A stretch of 36,118 bases of DNA, taken from contig CANHNO010000011.1 of assembly GCA_947462065.1 (NCBI GenBank), positions 1 through 36,118 on the forward strand. The letters are read 5' to 3'. The notes beneath the pieces were generated by a model. The model ran no database searches. It was not told where the DNA came from and worked only from the letters and a program-made list of their open reading frames with translations. The DNA is from Burkholderiales bacterium. Its GTDB lineage: Bacteria > Pseudomonadota > Gammaproteobacteria > Burkholderiales > Burkholderiaceae_C. The position numbers and the translations under genes were made by a program. Positions 17,301 through 27,215 of the stretch are shown here, one piece after another (the first letter of the stretch is position 1; every line of letters begins with the position of its first letter).

Positions 17301-19148
17301 ATGGAGACCGCCACAGCACCGATCCGCCAGCGCATCGAGCGTGTGCGCGACGCACTGGTGCAGCACCAACTTGCGGCCGTGTTGGTGCCATCGTCCGACC
17401 CGCACCTGTCCGAATACCTGCCCGAACGCTGGCAGGGCCGTCGGTGGCTGTCGGGCTTCACAGGGTCTGTGGGGGCGCTGATCGTCACAGCCGACACCGC
17501 GTTGCTGTTCGCCGACAGCCGCTACTGGGTGCAGGCCGAAGCCGAACTGGCGGGCAGCGGGATCGCGCTGGAGAGGATCCCGACCGGTGCCGCGACGCAC
17601 CCGATCGACTGGCTGGCCACGCATGTACCTGCTGGCCAGACGGTCGGCGTCGATGGCGAGGTGCTGAGTCTTGCTACCGCACAGCGGCTGCAGCGTACCC
17701 TGCAGGCAGCCAGCATTGCGCTGCGCACCGATTTTGACTTGCTAACGCAGGTGTGGCCTGATCGGCCCGGGCTGCCTCAGGCACCGGTCTACGAGCATCT
17801 CGCGCCGCAAGCGACCGAATCGCGAACCGAACGTCTGGCGCAAGTGCGACTCGACATGGCGACGCTGGGTGCCACGCACCATTTCATCTCGACGCTCGAC
17901 GACATCGCCTGGCTGTTCAACCTGCGGGGCGCGGATGTACCCTACAACCCGGTGTTTGTCGCACATGCCTTGATTGATGCGCAGCAGGCCGTGCTGTACA
18001 CGGCCGATGGCAAGGTGTCGCCGGCGCTTCAAGCGGTACTCGGCGCTGATGGCGTGCGCGTCGAGTCCTATGCCCGCGCCGGTGCGGCCCTGGCCTCATT
18101 GCCCATCGATGCGCGCCTGCTGATCGACCCGCGTCGCATCACACTCGGCCTGCGCGAGCAGGTGTGCGACGGCAACGACGATGGCGTGCAAGTGATCGAA
18201 GCGACGAACCCCAGCACCTTGCGCAAGAGCCGCAAGAGCGCGGCGGAAGCCGCGCACATCCGCGCGGCGATGGCGCAGGACGGCGCCGCAATGTGCGCGT
18301 TCTATGCCTGGTTCGAGCAGGCCCTGGCCGATCCTGCTCATGCCGACCGCCTCACCGAACTGACAGTCGACGAACGGCTGAGCGGCGCGCGCGCGCAACG
18401 CCCGGGCTTCGTCGGCCTGAGCTTCCCGACCATCGCCGGCTTCAATGCCAACGGGGCCATGCCGCACTACCGGGCGACGACCGAATCGCACGCGGTCATC
18501 ACAGTGAATTCAGATCAGGACGGCGGCCTGCTACTCATCGACTCCGGCGGCCAGTACACCGGCGGCACCACGGACATCACCCGCGTCTGGGCGATCGGCA
18601 CGCCAAGCGCCAAACAGCAGCGCGACTACACGCTGGTGCTCAAGGGCTTGATAGCGCTCAGCCGTACCCGCTTTCCGCGCGGCACCATGTCACCGATGCT
18701 CGACGCGATCGCGCGCGCGCCGCTGTGGCAGCAGGGTCTGGACTATGGTCATGGCACCGGTCATGGCGTGGGCTATTTCCTGAACGTGCACGAAGGCCCA
18801 CAGAGCATCTCGAAGGCCATCCCCGAGGCCACGATGGCGATGGAGCCCGGCATGGTCACCAGCATCGAGCCGGGTCTTTACCGTCCAGGGCAGTGGGGGA
18901 TCCGCATCGAGAACCTGGTGATGAACGTGCAGTTCGATGCAGCCGAGGACAATTCCTATGGCGAATTCCTCGAGTTTGAAACGCTGACGCTGTGCCCGAT
19001 CGACACCCGTTGCATCGACCGATCGCTGCTCGATGCGGGTGAGATCGACTGGTTGAATCGTTACCACGCGGCGGTGTACGAGCGCTTGTCGCCGTTGATC
19101 TCAGGCCTTGCGCTGACCTGGCTGACCGAGCGAACCCGGGCTTTGTAG
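17301..19148 (+). CDS. Aminopeptidase P family (M24B, Xaa-Pro aminopeptidase)
   Basis: LFADSRYWVQAEAEL; LINSGGQY-like LLIDSGGQYTGGTTDITRVW; DYGHGTGHGVGYFLNVHEGPQSI; SIEPGLYRPGQWGIRIENL; about 615 aa three-domain type. Confidence 0.95.
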   Translation: METATAPIRQRIERVRDALVQHQLAAVLVPSSDPHLSEYLPERWQGRRWLSGFTGSVGALIVTADTALLFADSRYWVQAEAELAGSGIALERIPTGAATHPIDWLATHVPAGQTVGVDGEVLSLATAQRLQRTLQAASIALRTDFDLLTQVWPDRPGLPQAPVYEHLAPQATESRTERLAQVRLDMATLGATHHFISTLDDIAWLFNLRGADVPYNPVFVAHALIDAQQAVLYTADGKVSPALQAVLGADGVRVESYARAGAALASLPIDARLLIDPRRITLGLREQVCDGNDDGVQVIEATNPSTLRKSRKSAAEAAHIRAAMAQDGAAMCAFYAWFEQALADPAHADRLTELTVDERLSGARAQRPGFVGLSFPTIAGFNANGAMPHYRATTESHAVITVNSDQDGGLLLIDSGGQYTGGTTDITRVWAIGTPSAKQQRDYTLVLKGLIALSRTRFPRGTMSPMLDAIARAPLWQQGLDYGHGTGHGVGYFLNVHEGPQSISKAIPEATMAMEPGMVTSIEPGLYRPGQWGIRIENLVMNVQFDAAEDNSYGEFLEFETLTLCPIDTRCIDRSLLDAGEIDWLNRYHAAVYERLSPLISGLALTWLTERTRAL

Positions 19149-19338
19149 ATCGGTACGGGTAGTCGATCGGCGAGCAGAGCTACCTCCGATCGCAACTCGG
19201 CGCCTGAGCCGAACCCCGGTCTGGCCCGCACGGCAGGCGCCTGAAGCTGGCGACGCCACTCCCGCCAGCACCCGTCAGGCCCAGCTAGCCCGAAGTACGA
19301 CCAGCCGTGCCGACAGCTGCGGCAATCGTGAGGACAAG

Positions 19339-19370
19339 AAAAAAGCACCTGGCGTTGCCGCCAAGTGCTT
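19339..19370 (-). terminator. Rho-independent terminator of the tRNA-Val transcript
   Basis: Minus strand AAGCAC-T-TGGCG-GCAA-CGCCA-G-GTGCTTTTTT: two stem blocks with a GCAA tetraloop, followed by a T run. Confidence 0.75.
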
Positions 19371-19387
19371 GATCTTCCTACCGTATT

Positions 19388-19464
19388 TGGTAGGCGCGAA
19401 TGGACTCGAACCATCGACCCCCACCATGTCAAGGTGGTGCTCTAACCAGCTGAGCTACGCGCCT
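19388..19464 (-). tRNA. tRNA-Val(GAC), CCA encoded
   Basis: Minus strand AGGCGCGTAGCTCAGCTGGTTAGAGCACCACCTTGACATGGTGGGGGTCGATGGTTCGAGTCCATTCGCGCCTACCA; anticodon loop TTGACAT; acceptor AGGCGCG/CGCGCCT. Confidence 0.97.
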
Positions 19465-19506
19465 GCAGAGCCTTGGACTATATCAGCCCTCTCAGGCACC
19501 TGGGAC

Positions 19507-20295
19507 TCAGAACTTCAGCAGCTCCGTGCGGATGCCGCGCTCGGCGAGCAAGCGGCGGGCCTTGGCAGCATCGTTCTCGGTCGCAAAAGGCCACACCACT
19601 GCACGCCAACCCGCGCTGACCTGCATCAGTTCAGCGCGCGGGGTGCCAGGCAATTCGCCAACCGTGGCGCTGGACCCCATCAATTGCTGTCGCAGCTCAG
19701 ACGCGATCCGCGTGCTGGTGATGTCAGTTACCAAGGCGTAGGCAGCAGCGCCTTCGGCGGGCGGCCTGGTCCTCGCGGCGACTGCCGTCGGGGCAGGCGA
19801 GACCGGCTGTGGCATGAGCGCCGGAGCAGTTGCTGACAGCGGCGGCAACGACCGCAAGCGCTTGCCCTCTTGCAGCGCAGCCAGGCGGACTTCTTCACTG
19901 AGCTCCGGCAGGATGGCGGGGCGCGCGTGCGCGGTGAGCTCGTCCATCGCAGACGATGCGCTCTGGTCGGCAGCGGCAGCGGCATGGGGAGCGCTTGAGG
20001 CGCTCAGCGTCACAGGCAGGGCTGGCTGGACCTGACCGCTGGCCACCTTCGAACTGGCAGTTTGCGGCGCCGCAGGGCGGGACTCGCCATGTTTTGCAGT
20101 GACGCTGACAGCAGTTGAGGGCCGCTGCTTGATGACTTCGGGCTCGTTGTGGCTGCCGGCGGCGGCGATCGTCGCGCCAGCAGCCAGGGCCAGCATGGCG
20201 GCACCCGCACGGCCAGCGATGCGGCGTGCAAGAAGGCATCGGCAAGGCCAGGCGAGAACCCGGTTCGCCATATCGTCGATGAGCGGATCGTCCAT
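19507..20295 (-). CDS. SPOR-like domain membrane protein
   Basis: One N-terminal TM (GAAMLALAAGATIAAAG), Pro/Ala-rich linker, C-terminal module ending AGWRAVVWPFATENDAAKARRLLAERGIRTELLKF as in SPOR domains. Confidence 0.6.
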   Translation of the reverse strand: MDDPLIDDMANRVLAWPCRCLLARRIAGRAGAAMLALAAGATIAAAGSHNEPEVIKQRPSTAVSVTAKHGESRPAAPQTASSKVASGQVQPALPVTLSASSAPHAAAAADQSASSAMDELTAHARPAILPELSEEVRLAALQEGKRLRSLPPLSATAPALMPQPVSPAPTAVAARTRPPAEGAAAYALVTDITSTRIASELRQQLMGSSATVGELPGTPRAELMQVSAGWRAVVWPFATENDAAKARRLLAERGIRTELLKF

Positions 20296-20385
20296 GAATC
20301 TCGCCGATTCTCCCGACGATTCGAACCATCGATGCCCGAAAAAGCGGGGCGGGACCCTGCCAATCCGCGGCGCCGGGGTGCTGTG

Positions 20386-22671
20386 CTACTTGCGCCGCAC
20401 CGCTCGCACCCCACTGACATGTCCCACCACGCGCAGCACTTGCGCCAGTTTGGCGGCGTCAGCGACTTCGACGGTGAAGGTCATGAACGCGGTACCGCCG
20501 CCACTGTCGCGCACCGACTGCGTTTTCACGCCGGTGACGTTCATCTTGTCCTTTGAGAACGCCTCGGAAATGTCGCGCAGCAGACCCTGGCGGTCAGTCG
20601 CCTCGACGATCACATCGACCGGGTACAGCGCATCCTTGCCGGCCTGGGGCGCGCCCCAGGCCACGCTGATCACGCGCTCGGCTGAGCGCTGCGCCATCTG
20701 CTTGAAGTTGCTGCAACCGCTGCGATGAATAGCCACGCCCTTGCCGCGGGTGACGTAGCCGCCGATCGCATCGGGCGGTGCCGGGCGGCAGCAACGCGAC
20801 AAGGTCGTCAGCAGCGACTCGACGCCGACCACCAGCACCCCGCCCTTCGGCGGCTCGCCTTCGGGTCGCGCCTTGCGCAGCGCAATCACCTCGTCTACCG
20901 ACGGCAGCGGCTCGGGTGGCCTGAGCAGCGTTTCGATGGTGCGCAGCGAGAACTCGTCCTTGCCGACCACCTCGAACAAGGCATCGGCCTGGCGGAAGCC
21001 GAGCTGTGCGGCCAGATCATCGAGCTTGACAGCCGTCTTGCCGACGCGTTGCAACAGCTTTTCGACTGCTTCGCGGCCACGCGCAACGGTCTCGGCCTGC
21101 GCGCGCGCATTGAACCAGGCGCGCACCTTGGCCTTGGAGCGTGGGCTCTGCAGGTAGCCCAGGTCCGTGTTCAGCCAGTCCATCGAAGGGCCGCCCTCCT
21201 TGACCGACGTGACCTCGACCGTCTGCCCGTTCTTCAACGCGGTGTTGAGCGGCACCATGGCACCGTCGACCTTCGCGCCGCGGCAGCGGTGGCCCAGATC
21301 GGTATGGACCGCATAGGCGAAGTCAATCGGCGTGGCGCCGGCCGCGAGTTCGACGACGGCTGCCTGTGGCGTGAAGACGTAGATGCGGTCGTCGAAGGTG
21401 GCGCCAGCATCGGCAGCGGCAGTTGCATCCGACGCCCGATCCTGATCCACGAAGTCGCGCTCCCAGGCCAGTAGCTGGCGCAGCACGCTCTTGCGAGCCT
21501 CAGCCACCTGTGCGTCGAAGTCAGAATCGGCCGCCACAGCCCCCGCGTAGCCCTTGACGCCCGCCTCCTTGTAAGCCCAGTGGGCTGCCACGCCGTGTTC
21601 AGCGTGGTCGTGCATCGCCCGCGTGCGGATCTGTATCTCGACCGGCCGTGCGACATCGTCGAGCACCACGGTGTGCAGCGACTGATAGCCGTTCGCCTTC
21701 GGGCGCGCGATGTAGTCATCGAACTCGTCGGCAAGCGGTCTCAGCAACTCGTGCACGAGGCCCAGCGAGGCATAGCAGGCAGGCACGTCGGCCACGATGA
21801 CCCGCAACGCGCGAACATCGAGCACACGTTCGAAGCCCAGGCTCTTGCCTTGCATCTTCTTCCAGATGCTGTACAGGTGCTTCGGTCGGCCCTGCACCTC
21901 GGCCGCAATGCCATGGCCATGCAACTGATCGGCGAGCCACTGCCGGAAAGCCTCCACCTGTTGCTCCCGCTCGGTGCGTTTCTCGTCGAGCAGCTTCGCC
22001 ACCATCCTGTACTGCTCGGGCTGCAGAAAGCGAAATGCCAGGTCTTCGATTTCCCACTTGATCTGCCAGATGCCCAGCCGGTTGGCCAACGGCGCGAAGA
22101 CCTGGATCGACTCGCGTGCCAGCGCTTCTGGGCACGGCTGCTTGTGGGCCGCGAAATAGCGCAGCGTCTGCAGGCGCGAGGCCAGCCGGAGGAGCACCAC
22201 GCGCAGGTCGCGCGAGAAGGCCAGCAGCATCTTGCGTACCCGCTCGGTCTGCTGCACGCGCTGCTCGCCCTCGAACTGCGCTTCGCGGGCAGCGCGCTGG
22301 ATCTGAACCAGTTTCCGGGTGTGCATCACCAGGCTGGCGTGCGAAGGACCGAAAGCCTTGCTCACGACCTCTTCTGGCTTTTGCAGGTAGTCACCGGCGT
22401 AGACCAGGTAGGCAGCGGCCCGCATCGATGGGGCGGCACCGATGCCTTCGAGAATGTGGGCGACACCGTCTGCGTGTTCGAGCGCGTCTTCGCCAGTGTC
22501 CAGCGGCTGGCCCGCCAGCAAGGGCTCGGCAAATGCGCGAGCACGCTGAACCTGTGCGGTGTTGTCACTGGGCACCGCAGCAGCATCCACCAACCGATCA
22601 GCGGGGTCTGCCTCGGTCAGTGCGACGATGGTTGCGGCGTTCGCGCGCGCCGCTGAAGCGCTGGTCTTCAT
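20386..22671 (-). CDS. relA: (p)ppGpp synthetase RelA (RelA/SpoT family)
   Basis: DVRALRVIVADVPACYASLGLVHELLRPLADEFDDYIARPKANGYQSLHTVV synthetase; TGS IYVFTPQAAVVELAAGATPIDFAYAVHTDLGHRC; C-terminal ACT; HD motif degenerate (AAYLVYAGDYL). Confidence 0.93.
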   Translation of the reverse strand: MKTSASAARANAATIVALTEADPADRLVDAAAVPSDNTAQVQRARAFAEPLLAGQPLDTGEDALEHADGVAHILEGIGAAPSMRAAAYLVYAGDYLQKPEEVVSKAFGPSHASLVMHTRKLVQIQRAAREAQFEGEQRVQQTERVRKMLLAFSRDLRVVLLRLASRLQTLRYFAAHKQPCPEALARESIQVFAPLANRLGIWQIKWEIEDLAFRFLQPEQYRMVAKLLDEKRTEREQQVEAFRQWLADQLHGHGIAAEVQGRPKHLYSIWKKMQGKSLGFERVLDVRALRVIVADVPACYASLGLVHELLRPLADEFDDYIARPKANGYQSLHTVVLDDVARPVEIQIRTRAMHDHAEHGVAAHWAYKEAGVKGYAGAVAADSDFDAQVAEARKSVLRQLLAWERDFVDQDRASDATAAADAGATFDDRIYVFTPQAAVVELAAGATPIDFAYAVHTDLGHRCRGAKVDGAMVPLNTALKNGQTVEVTSVKEGGPSMDWLNTDLGYLQSPRSKAKVRAWFNARAQAETVARGREAVEKLLQRVGKTAVKLDDLAAQLGFRQADALFEVVGKDEFSLRTIETLLRPPEPLPSVDEVIALRKARPEGEPPKGGVLVVGVESLLTTLSRCCRPAPPDAIGGYVTRGKGVAIHRSGCSNFKQMAQRSAERVISVAWGAPQAGKDALYPVDVIVEATDRQGLLRDISEAFSKDKMNVTGVKTQSVRDSGGGTAFMTFTVEVADAAKLAQVLRVVGHVSGVRAVRRK

Positions 22672-23540
22672 GCCGCCAGCAGGAACTCCCGCACCCGCTT
22701 GACCTGGTCGTCGGCAATCAGGGTCGGTGCATGGCCCACGCCCGTGAACTGGTGCAGTTGGGCGCGCGGTCCGCGCTGGGTCATCTCTTGCGCATGCCCG
22801 AGCGTCAGCAGATCAGAGTCGGCACCACGAAGCAGCAGCGTCGGGCAACGCACCGAGTCATAGGCGGCCCACAGCGATGCCTCGAAGGCTGCGGCTGATT
22901 GGGGCGTCGAGGTCTTGAACGGGATAGCGATGGCGGGGTCGTAGTGCAGCCTCCAGCCTCCATCATCAGCCGGTCGCAGCATCGGACTGGTCAGCGCCAT
23001 CCACTGCTCGCGGCTGTGGGGACCGAAACTCTTCGAGATGGACCACAGGTAATCCGCAGCCTGCTCGATGCTGTCCCAGCGCAGTGGCACGCCGAGGTAG
23101 GCACCGATGCGCGCAATCGCCTGTGGCGGCAGCACCGGGCCCACGTCGTTCATCACCAGCCGAGACACGAGCGACCGCGATGACAGCGAGGCCACCACCA
23201 TGCCGATCAGCCCGCCCATGGAAGTGCCGACCCAGTGCACCGTCGCGGCATTGACGCGTGCGAGCACGGTGACCATGTCGGCCGCATAGCGCGGCACCAC
23301 ATACTCCGCCGGGTTCGGCAGGCGGTCCGATTCGCCGCGGCCCGCCATGTCAGGACAGACGACGCGGTAGCGGTCGCTCATCGCAGCCGCGAGCACATCG
23401 AAATCGCGGCCCTGCCGGGTCAGGCCGTGCACGCACACCAGCACCCGCGGGTTCGCCGCATCACCCCACTCCCAATACGCCACGCGATGCAGCCCGGTGG
23501 AGTTCTGGCAAGGCACATGGTGCAAGCGAGGTGCGTTCAT
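22668..23540 (-). CDS. Alpha/beta hydrolase
   Basis: VLVCVHGLTRQGRDFDVLAAAMSDRYRVVCPDMAGRGESD; nucleophile elbow VGTSMGGLIG; C-terminal GVGHAPTL. Confidence 0.92.
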   Translation of the reverse strand: MNAPRLHHVPCQNSTGLHRVAYWEWGDAANPRVLVCVHGLTRQGRDFDVLAAAMSDRYRVVCPDMAGRGESDRLPNPAEYVVPRYAADMVTVLARVNAATVHWVGTSMGGLIGMVVASLSSRSLVSRLVMNDVGPVLPPQAIARIGAYLGVPLRWDSIEQAADYLWSISKSFGPHSREQWMALTSPMLRPADDGGWRLHYDPAIAIPFKTSTPQSAAAFEASLWAAYDSVRCPTLLLRGADSDLLTLGHAQEMTQRGPRAQLHQFTGVGHAPTLIADDQVKRVREFLLAA

Positions 23541-23601
23541 CGGGGCATCGTATCAATGCCCTTGATGGAACGCGCGAGCATGGCGCCACGCGCCGAGCTT
23601 G

Positions 23602-24351
23602 TCACCTCAGCATCTGAACCGTGCCGCTGACGGTCACCGACACGCTGGTCTGCCCGGCCTCGACCGGCAGCGGCGCGTCGGCAGCGGCCGCGAAGACCCT
23701 CGACCGCATCATCATTGGCTCAGGTCCACCGCCCTGCTCATTGCTGTTGACACTGACCTCACGCACCGCATAGCTGGCATAGCCGAACTGCTTGGTCGCT
23801 TCAGCCGCCTGCGCGCGGTAACGGGTGATGGCCTGCGCTGTCACACTACCCTCGGCCTTCTCACGCTGCTCACGCGACAGACCCTGCGACACACGCGCAA
23901 TCGTCATTGACTGGATGCGGCCGGCCAGCTGGCCGATGCCGGGCAGGTCACGGCCTTCGATTACCAGCTCAGCGGTACCCTGCCAGCCGTTCAACAGGCC
24001 CTTTGGCGAGTAGCGCGGGTTCATCGAAAAACTGCCGGTGCGCACATCGATCTGGCCCGCACGCGCCACGCCGAGGGCTTCGAGCAGCGCCGCGTCCAGG
24101 GCCTGCTTCAACGACGCCTGAACACCACTGGCATCGGGGCCTTCGCGCGTGGTCGAAAGCGTGACTGCCATCAGGTCGCGCGTCACCTCAACGCTGGCAG
24201 TGGCGGTCAGCGCGACCACGCCGCTGGGCGCCACCGGATCGCCAGCCAGTGCGGCCGTCACCGACAACGCCATCACGCTGGCGGCCAAAACCGAACACAG
24301 GCGACGAGACGAGCGAGCCAACAGCGATGGGCGAATAAGGATGAAGTTCAT
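23602..24351 (-). CDS. SIMPL domain-containing (periplasmic/secreted) protein
   Basis: Signal-like N-term; VVALTATASVEVTRDLMAVTLSTTREGPDASGVQASLKQALDAAL; FSMNPRYSPKGLLNGWQGTAELVIEGRDLPGIGQLAGRI; SVTVSGTVQM. Confidence 0.85.
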   Translation of the reverse strand: MNFILIRPSLLARSSRRLCSVLAASVMALSVTAALAGDPVAPSGVVALTATASVEVTRDLMAVTLSTTREGPDASGVQASLKQALDAALLEALGVARAGQIDVRTGSFSMNPRYSPKGLLNGWQGTAELVIEGRDLPGIGQLAGRIQSMTIARVSQGLSREQREKAEGSVTAQAITRYRAQAAEATKQFGYASYAVREVSVNSNEQGGGPEPMMMRSRVFAAAADAPLPVEAGQTSVSVTVSGTVQMLR

Positions 24352-24455
24352 GGTGTGGAGGGAGAGCCGGCGCACACTGCGCCCGCACAGCCTAACGCGA
24401 CCCGTAGCGCGCGCGATGACGCCGGGTCGTGCCGCAGCGCACGCGATGGCTGGGC

Positions 24456-24527
24456 ATATTTGTAACAGGTGGTCAATACGGCGCGGAACTGACTGTGAAG
24501 CCCCGCAGAATCCCGCTTGTTACATAT
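24456..24527 (+). promoter_or_regulatory. Pair of inverted ATAT(TT)GTAACA / TGTTACATAT elements upstream of the OmpR-type regulator
   Basis: ATATTTGTAACA at 24456-24467 and TTGTTACATAT at 24517-24527; near-identical in inverted orientation; RBS-like GGAGAG and ATG 24539 follow. Confidence 0.4.
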
Positions 24528-24538
24528 CGGAGAGTGTC

Positions 24539-25273
24539 ATGATTGCTGCCACCCCGGCTCGCGTCAATCGCGTGGTCGTTGTCGATGACGACGCCCGTAT
24601 CCGCGACCTGCTACGCCGCTACCTGACGCAAGAAGGCTTCGAGGTGCTGCTGGCCGAAGACGCCAAGGCGCTCAACCGGGTACTGACGCGCGAGACGATC
24701 GACCTGATCGTGCTCGACCTGATGCTCCCCGGCGAAGACGGCCTGTCGATCTGCCGCCGACTGCGCGCCGCCAACGATCTGACACCGATCATCATGCTGA
24801 CCGCAAAAGTCGAGGATGTGGATCGCATCGTCGGCCTGGAGGTGGGCGCCGACGACTACCTGCCCAAACCGTTCAACCCGCGCGAGTTGCTGGCCCGAAT
24901 CCATGCCGTGCTGCGCCGCAGGCCGTCGCTGGAGGCGCCTGGTGCGCCGGCCAAGGAAGCATTGACGGTCACCTTCGGCCCGTTCGAGTTCGACCTGGCA
25001 TTGCGCCGTCTGTCGAAGGGAGGCGAGCAGGTCGCGCTGACCACCGGCGAGTTTTCGATGCTGAAGGCGCTCGTGCGCCACCCGCGGCAGCCGCTGTCGC
25101 GCGACAAGCTCGCACAACTGGCGCGTGGCCGCGAGTTCGAGCCCTTCGACCGAAGTCTCGACGTGCAGATCTCGCGCCTGCGCAAGATGATCGAGCCCGA
25201 CCCGGCACAGCCGCGCTACATCCAGACGGTCTGGGGTGTCGGCTATGTGTTCGTGCCCGACGAAGCGACTTGA
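24539..25273 (+). CDS. ompR: OmpR family DNA-binding response regulator
   Basis: VVVVDDDARIRDLLRRYLTQEGFEV; DLIVLDLMLPGEDGL; K in IIMLTAKVED; C-terminal winged helix SFDVQISRLRKMIE-like. Start trimmed to MIAATPARV. Symbol by similarity. Confidence 0.9.
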   Translation: MIAATPARVNRVVVVDDDARIRDLLRRYLTQEGFEVLLAEDAKALNRVLTRETIDLIVLDLMLPGEDGLSICRRLRAANDLTPIIMLTAKVEDVDRIVGLEVGADDYLPKPFNPRELLARIHAVLRRRPSLEAPGAPAKEALTVTFGPFEFDLALRRLSKGGEQVALTTGEFSMLKALVRHPRQPLSRDKLAQLARGREFEPFDRSLDVQISRLRKMIEPDPAQPRYIQTVWGVGYVFVPDEAT

Positions 25274-25351
25274 GCGGGCCGACTTCGGTTGACACTGCGC
25301 ACAACGGTACCGTGGCGGTGCTGATGCGCTGCGCGCGCGAATGGTTCACCC

Positions 25352-26683
25352 ATGCCACGTAGGCACCTCGCGCTGAGCCTGTTCTGGCGCACCTTCGTGC
25401 TGCTGGCACTGCTGCTTTTCGGTGGCGTTTTCGCCTGGACGCAGACCTTCCGTGCGCTGGAGTTCGAGCCCCGCGCAGTGCAGGCGGCGCAGCAGATCGC
25501 GAGCCTGGTCAGTCTGGCGCGCGCGGCACTGAGCGGGCCCGACGGCATCCAGCGGCTGACCTTGATCAAGAGCCTGCCCGACGAGGGCGGGGTCAAGCTC
25601 GCCCCGCGCGAGCCGGGCGATCGCTGGACGCTTTTTGAAGTTGACCGCTTCTCGCGCGCCATTGGCGCCGAATTGCGCTCGCGGCTCGGCGCCGACACGC
25701 TGGTCGCCAGCGAAGTCAACGGCGCCGCCGGCCTATGGGTCGGCTTTGCGATCGATGGCGACCTGTACTGGCTCCAGGCCGATCCAACTCGCCTCGGGCC
25801 GATGGCCACCAGCACACTCGTGATCTGGGTAGGCATCGCGCTGCTGGCCACCGTGCTCGCATCGGTGGCGATCGCGCGCGCCATCAACAAGCCGCTGCGG
25901 GACCTGTCGTTCGCCGCCAGCCGCATCCGCGAAGGCGAGTTCGACTCACGACTCGACGAGAGCACACTGACCAGCGAAATTCGCCAGGTCAACATGGGTT
26001 TCAACCGCATGGCACGCGAACTGGCCAAGCTCGAGGAAGACCGCGCGGTGATGCTCGCGGGCATTTCACACGACTTGCGCACGCCCTTGGCCCGCCTGCG
26101 GCTCGAGGCCGAGATGAGCGTGCAGGACGAAGAAGCGAAGAACAACATCGCGCTCGATATCGACCAGCTCGACGCCATCATCGACAAGTTCATGGACTAC
26201 TCGCGGCCGGGCGAGGTGCGGCTATCGCCGGTGCACCTGAGCGGTGTCGTGGACCGCGAGATCGCCGCCTTCCGGGATCCGAGCAACATCCGGATCACCT
26301 CGCGGGTGGCGATCGACACCATGGTGCTGGCCGACGACACCGAGCTTGGCCGCGTGCTGCAGAACCTGTTCGAAAACGCCCGCCGCTACGGCCGCAGCGC
26401 CGTTTCCGGCATCGCGGAGGTGGTGATCACCTACGCCCGAGAAGGCCCGTGGGTGGCACTGAGCATCCGCGACCACGGCAGCGGTGTCGACCCGAAAAAG
26501 CTCGCGCAGCTGACCACGCCGTTCTTTCGCGGCGACGCCGCACGCACCGCAGCGACCGGCGCGGGCCTGGGCCTGGCGATCGTCGAGAAGGCAATGCAGC
26601 GCATGGGCGGCACGCTGGAGCTGGGCAACGCGACCGAAGGCACCGGCATGGTGGCGCGCATCCGGCTCAAGCGGGCGCTGTGA
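25352..26683 (+). CDS. envZ: EnvZ-like sensor histidine kinase
   Basis: Two TM segments around a periplasmic domain, HAMP, H box GISHDLRTPLARLRLEAEMS, N box LFENARRYGRSA, G boxes RDHGSGVDP and GAGLGLAIVEKAM. Confidence 0.88.
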   Translation: MPRRHLALSLFWRTFVLLALLLFGGVFAWTQTFRALEFEPRAVQAAQQIASLVSLARAALSGPDGIQRLTLIKSLPDEGGVKLAPREPGDRWTLFEVDRFSRAIGAELRSRLGADTLVASEVNGAAGLWVGFAIDGDLYWLQADPTRLGPMATSTLVIWVGIALLATVLASVAIARAINKPLRDLSFAASRIREGEFDSRLDESTLTSEIRQVNMGFNRMARELAKLEEDRAVMLAGISHDLRTPLARLRLEAEMSVQDEEAKNNIALDIDQLDAIIDKFMDYSRPGEVRLSPVHLSGVVDREIAAFRDPSNIRITSRVAIDTMVLADDTELGRVLQNLFENARRYGRSAVSGIAEVVITYAREGPWVALSIRDHGSGVDPKKLAQLTTPFFRGDAARTAATGAGLGLAIVEKAMQRMGGTLELGNATEGTGMVARIRLKRAL

Positions 26684-26696
26684 GCGTCGAACCGGA

Positions 26697-27194
26697 CTAC
26701 CGATAGAGCAGACAGACCGCGCGGGTCTCGATCGATTCGCCTCGCCCGACCGGGCCCATCTTTTCGGCCGTCTTGGCCTTCACATTGATCTGATCGAGTT
26801 CGATTGCGAGCGCTTGTGCCAAGCGCAGACGCATCGCCAGGATGTGCGGTGCCATCTTGGGTGCCTGCGCAATGATGGTGCTGTCGATGTTGCCGATCTG
26901 CCAGCCAGCCGCACGCACCCGCCGCGCAGCCTCGGCCAGCAGGGCCACCGAATCGGCGCCGCGGAACTGCTCGTCGGTGTCGGGGAAATGGCGGCCGATG
27001 TCACCCATCGCAACCGCGCCGAACAGCGCATCGGTGATCGCGTGCGACAAGGCATCGGCGTCGGAATGCCCGAGCAATCCATGGGTATGCGGGATGGTCA
27101 CCCCTCCGAGGATCAGGGGGCGACCAACCACCAGGGCATGCGTGTCGCAGCCTTCGCCAATGCGAAATGCCGGGCTCTTCATTGGTTGGTTCAT
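26697..27194 (-). CDS. ispF: 2-C-methyl-D-erythritol 2,4-cyclodiphosphate synthase
   Basis: [65 protein letters not shown]; possible start also at 27182. Confidence 0.97.
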   Translation of the reverse strand: MNQPMKSPAFRIGEGCDTHALVVGRPLILGGVTIPHTHGLLGHSDADALSHAITDALFGAVAMGDIGRHFPDTDEQFRGADSVALLAEAARRVRAAGWQIGNIDSTIIAQAPKMAPHILAMRLRLAQALAIELDQINVKAKTAEKMGPVGRGESIETRAVCLLYR

Positions 27195-27215
27195 CGCACA
27201 GCTTTCAGCATCGGG

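Noticed and set aside
19149-19338. Repeated GGCGCCTGA (19199-19207 and 19236-19244) beside tRNA-Val as a possible integration scar
   Set aside because: Short GC-rich repeat without match to the tRNA 3' end; no integrase or cargo genes nearby.
19061-19432. 123-aa minus-strand ORF with MVRVHSRLP start
   Set aside because: Runs through the tRNA-Val gene; MVRVHSRLP-type N-termini are a known artefact of translating tRNA sequence.
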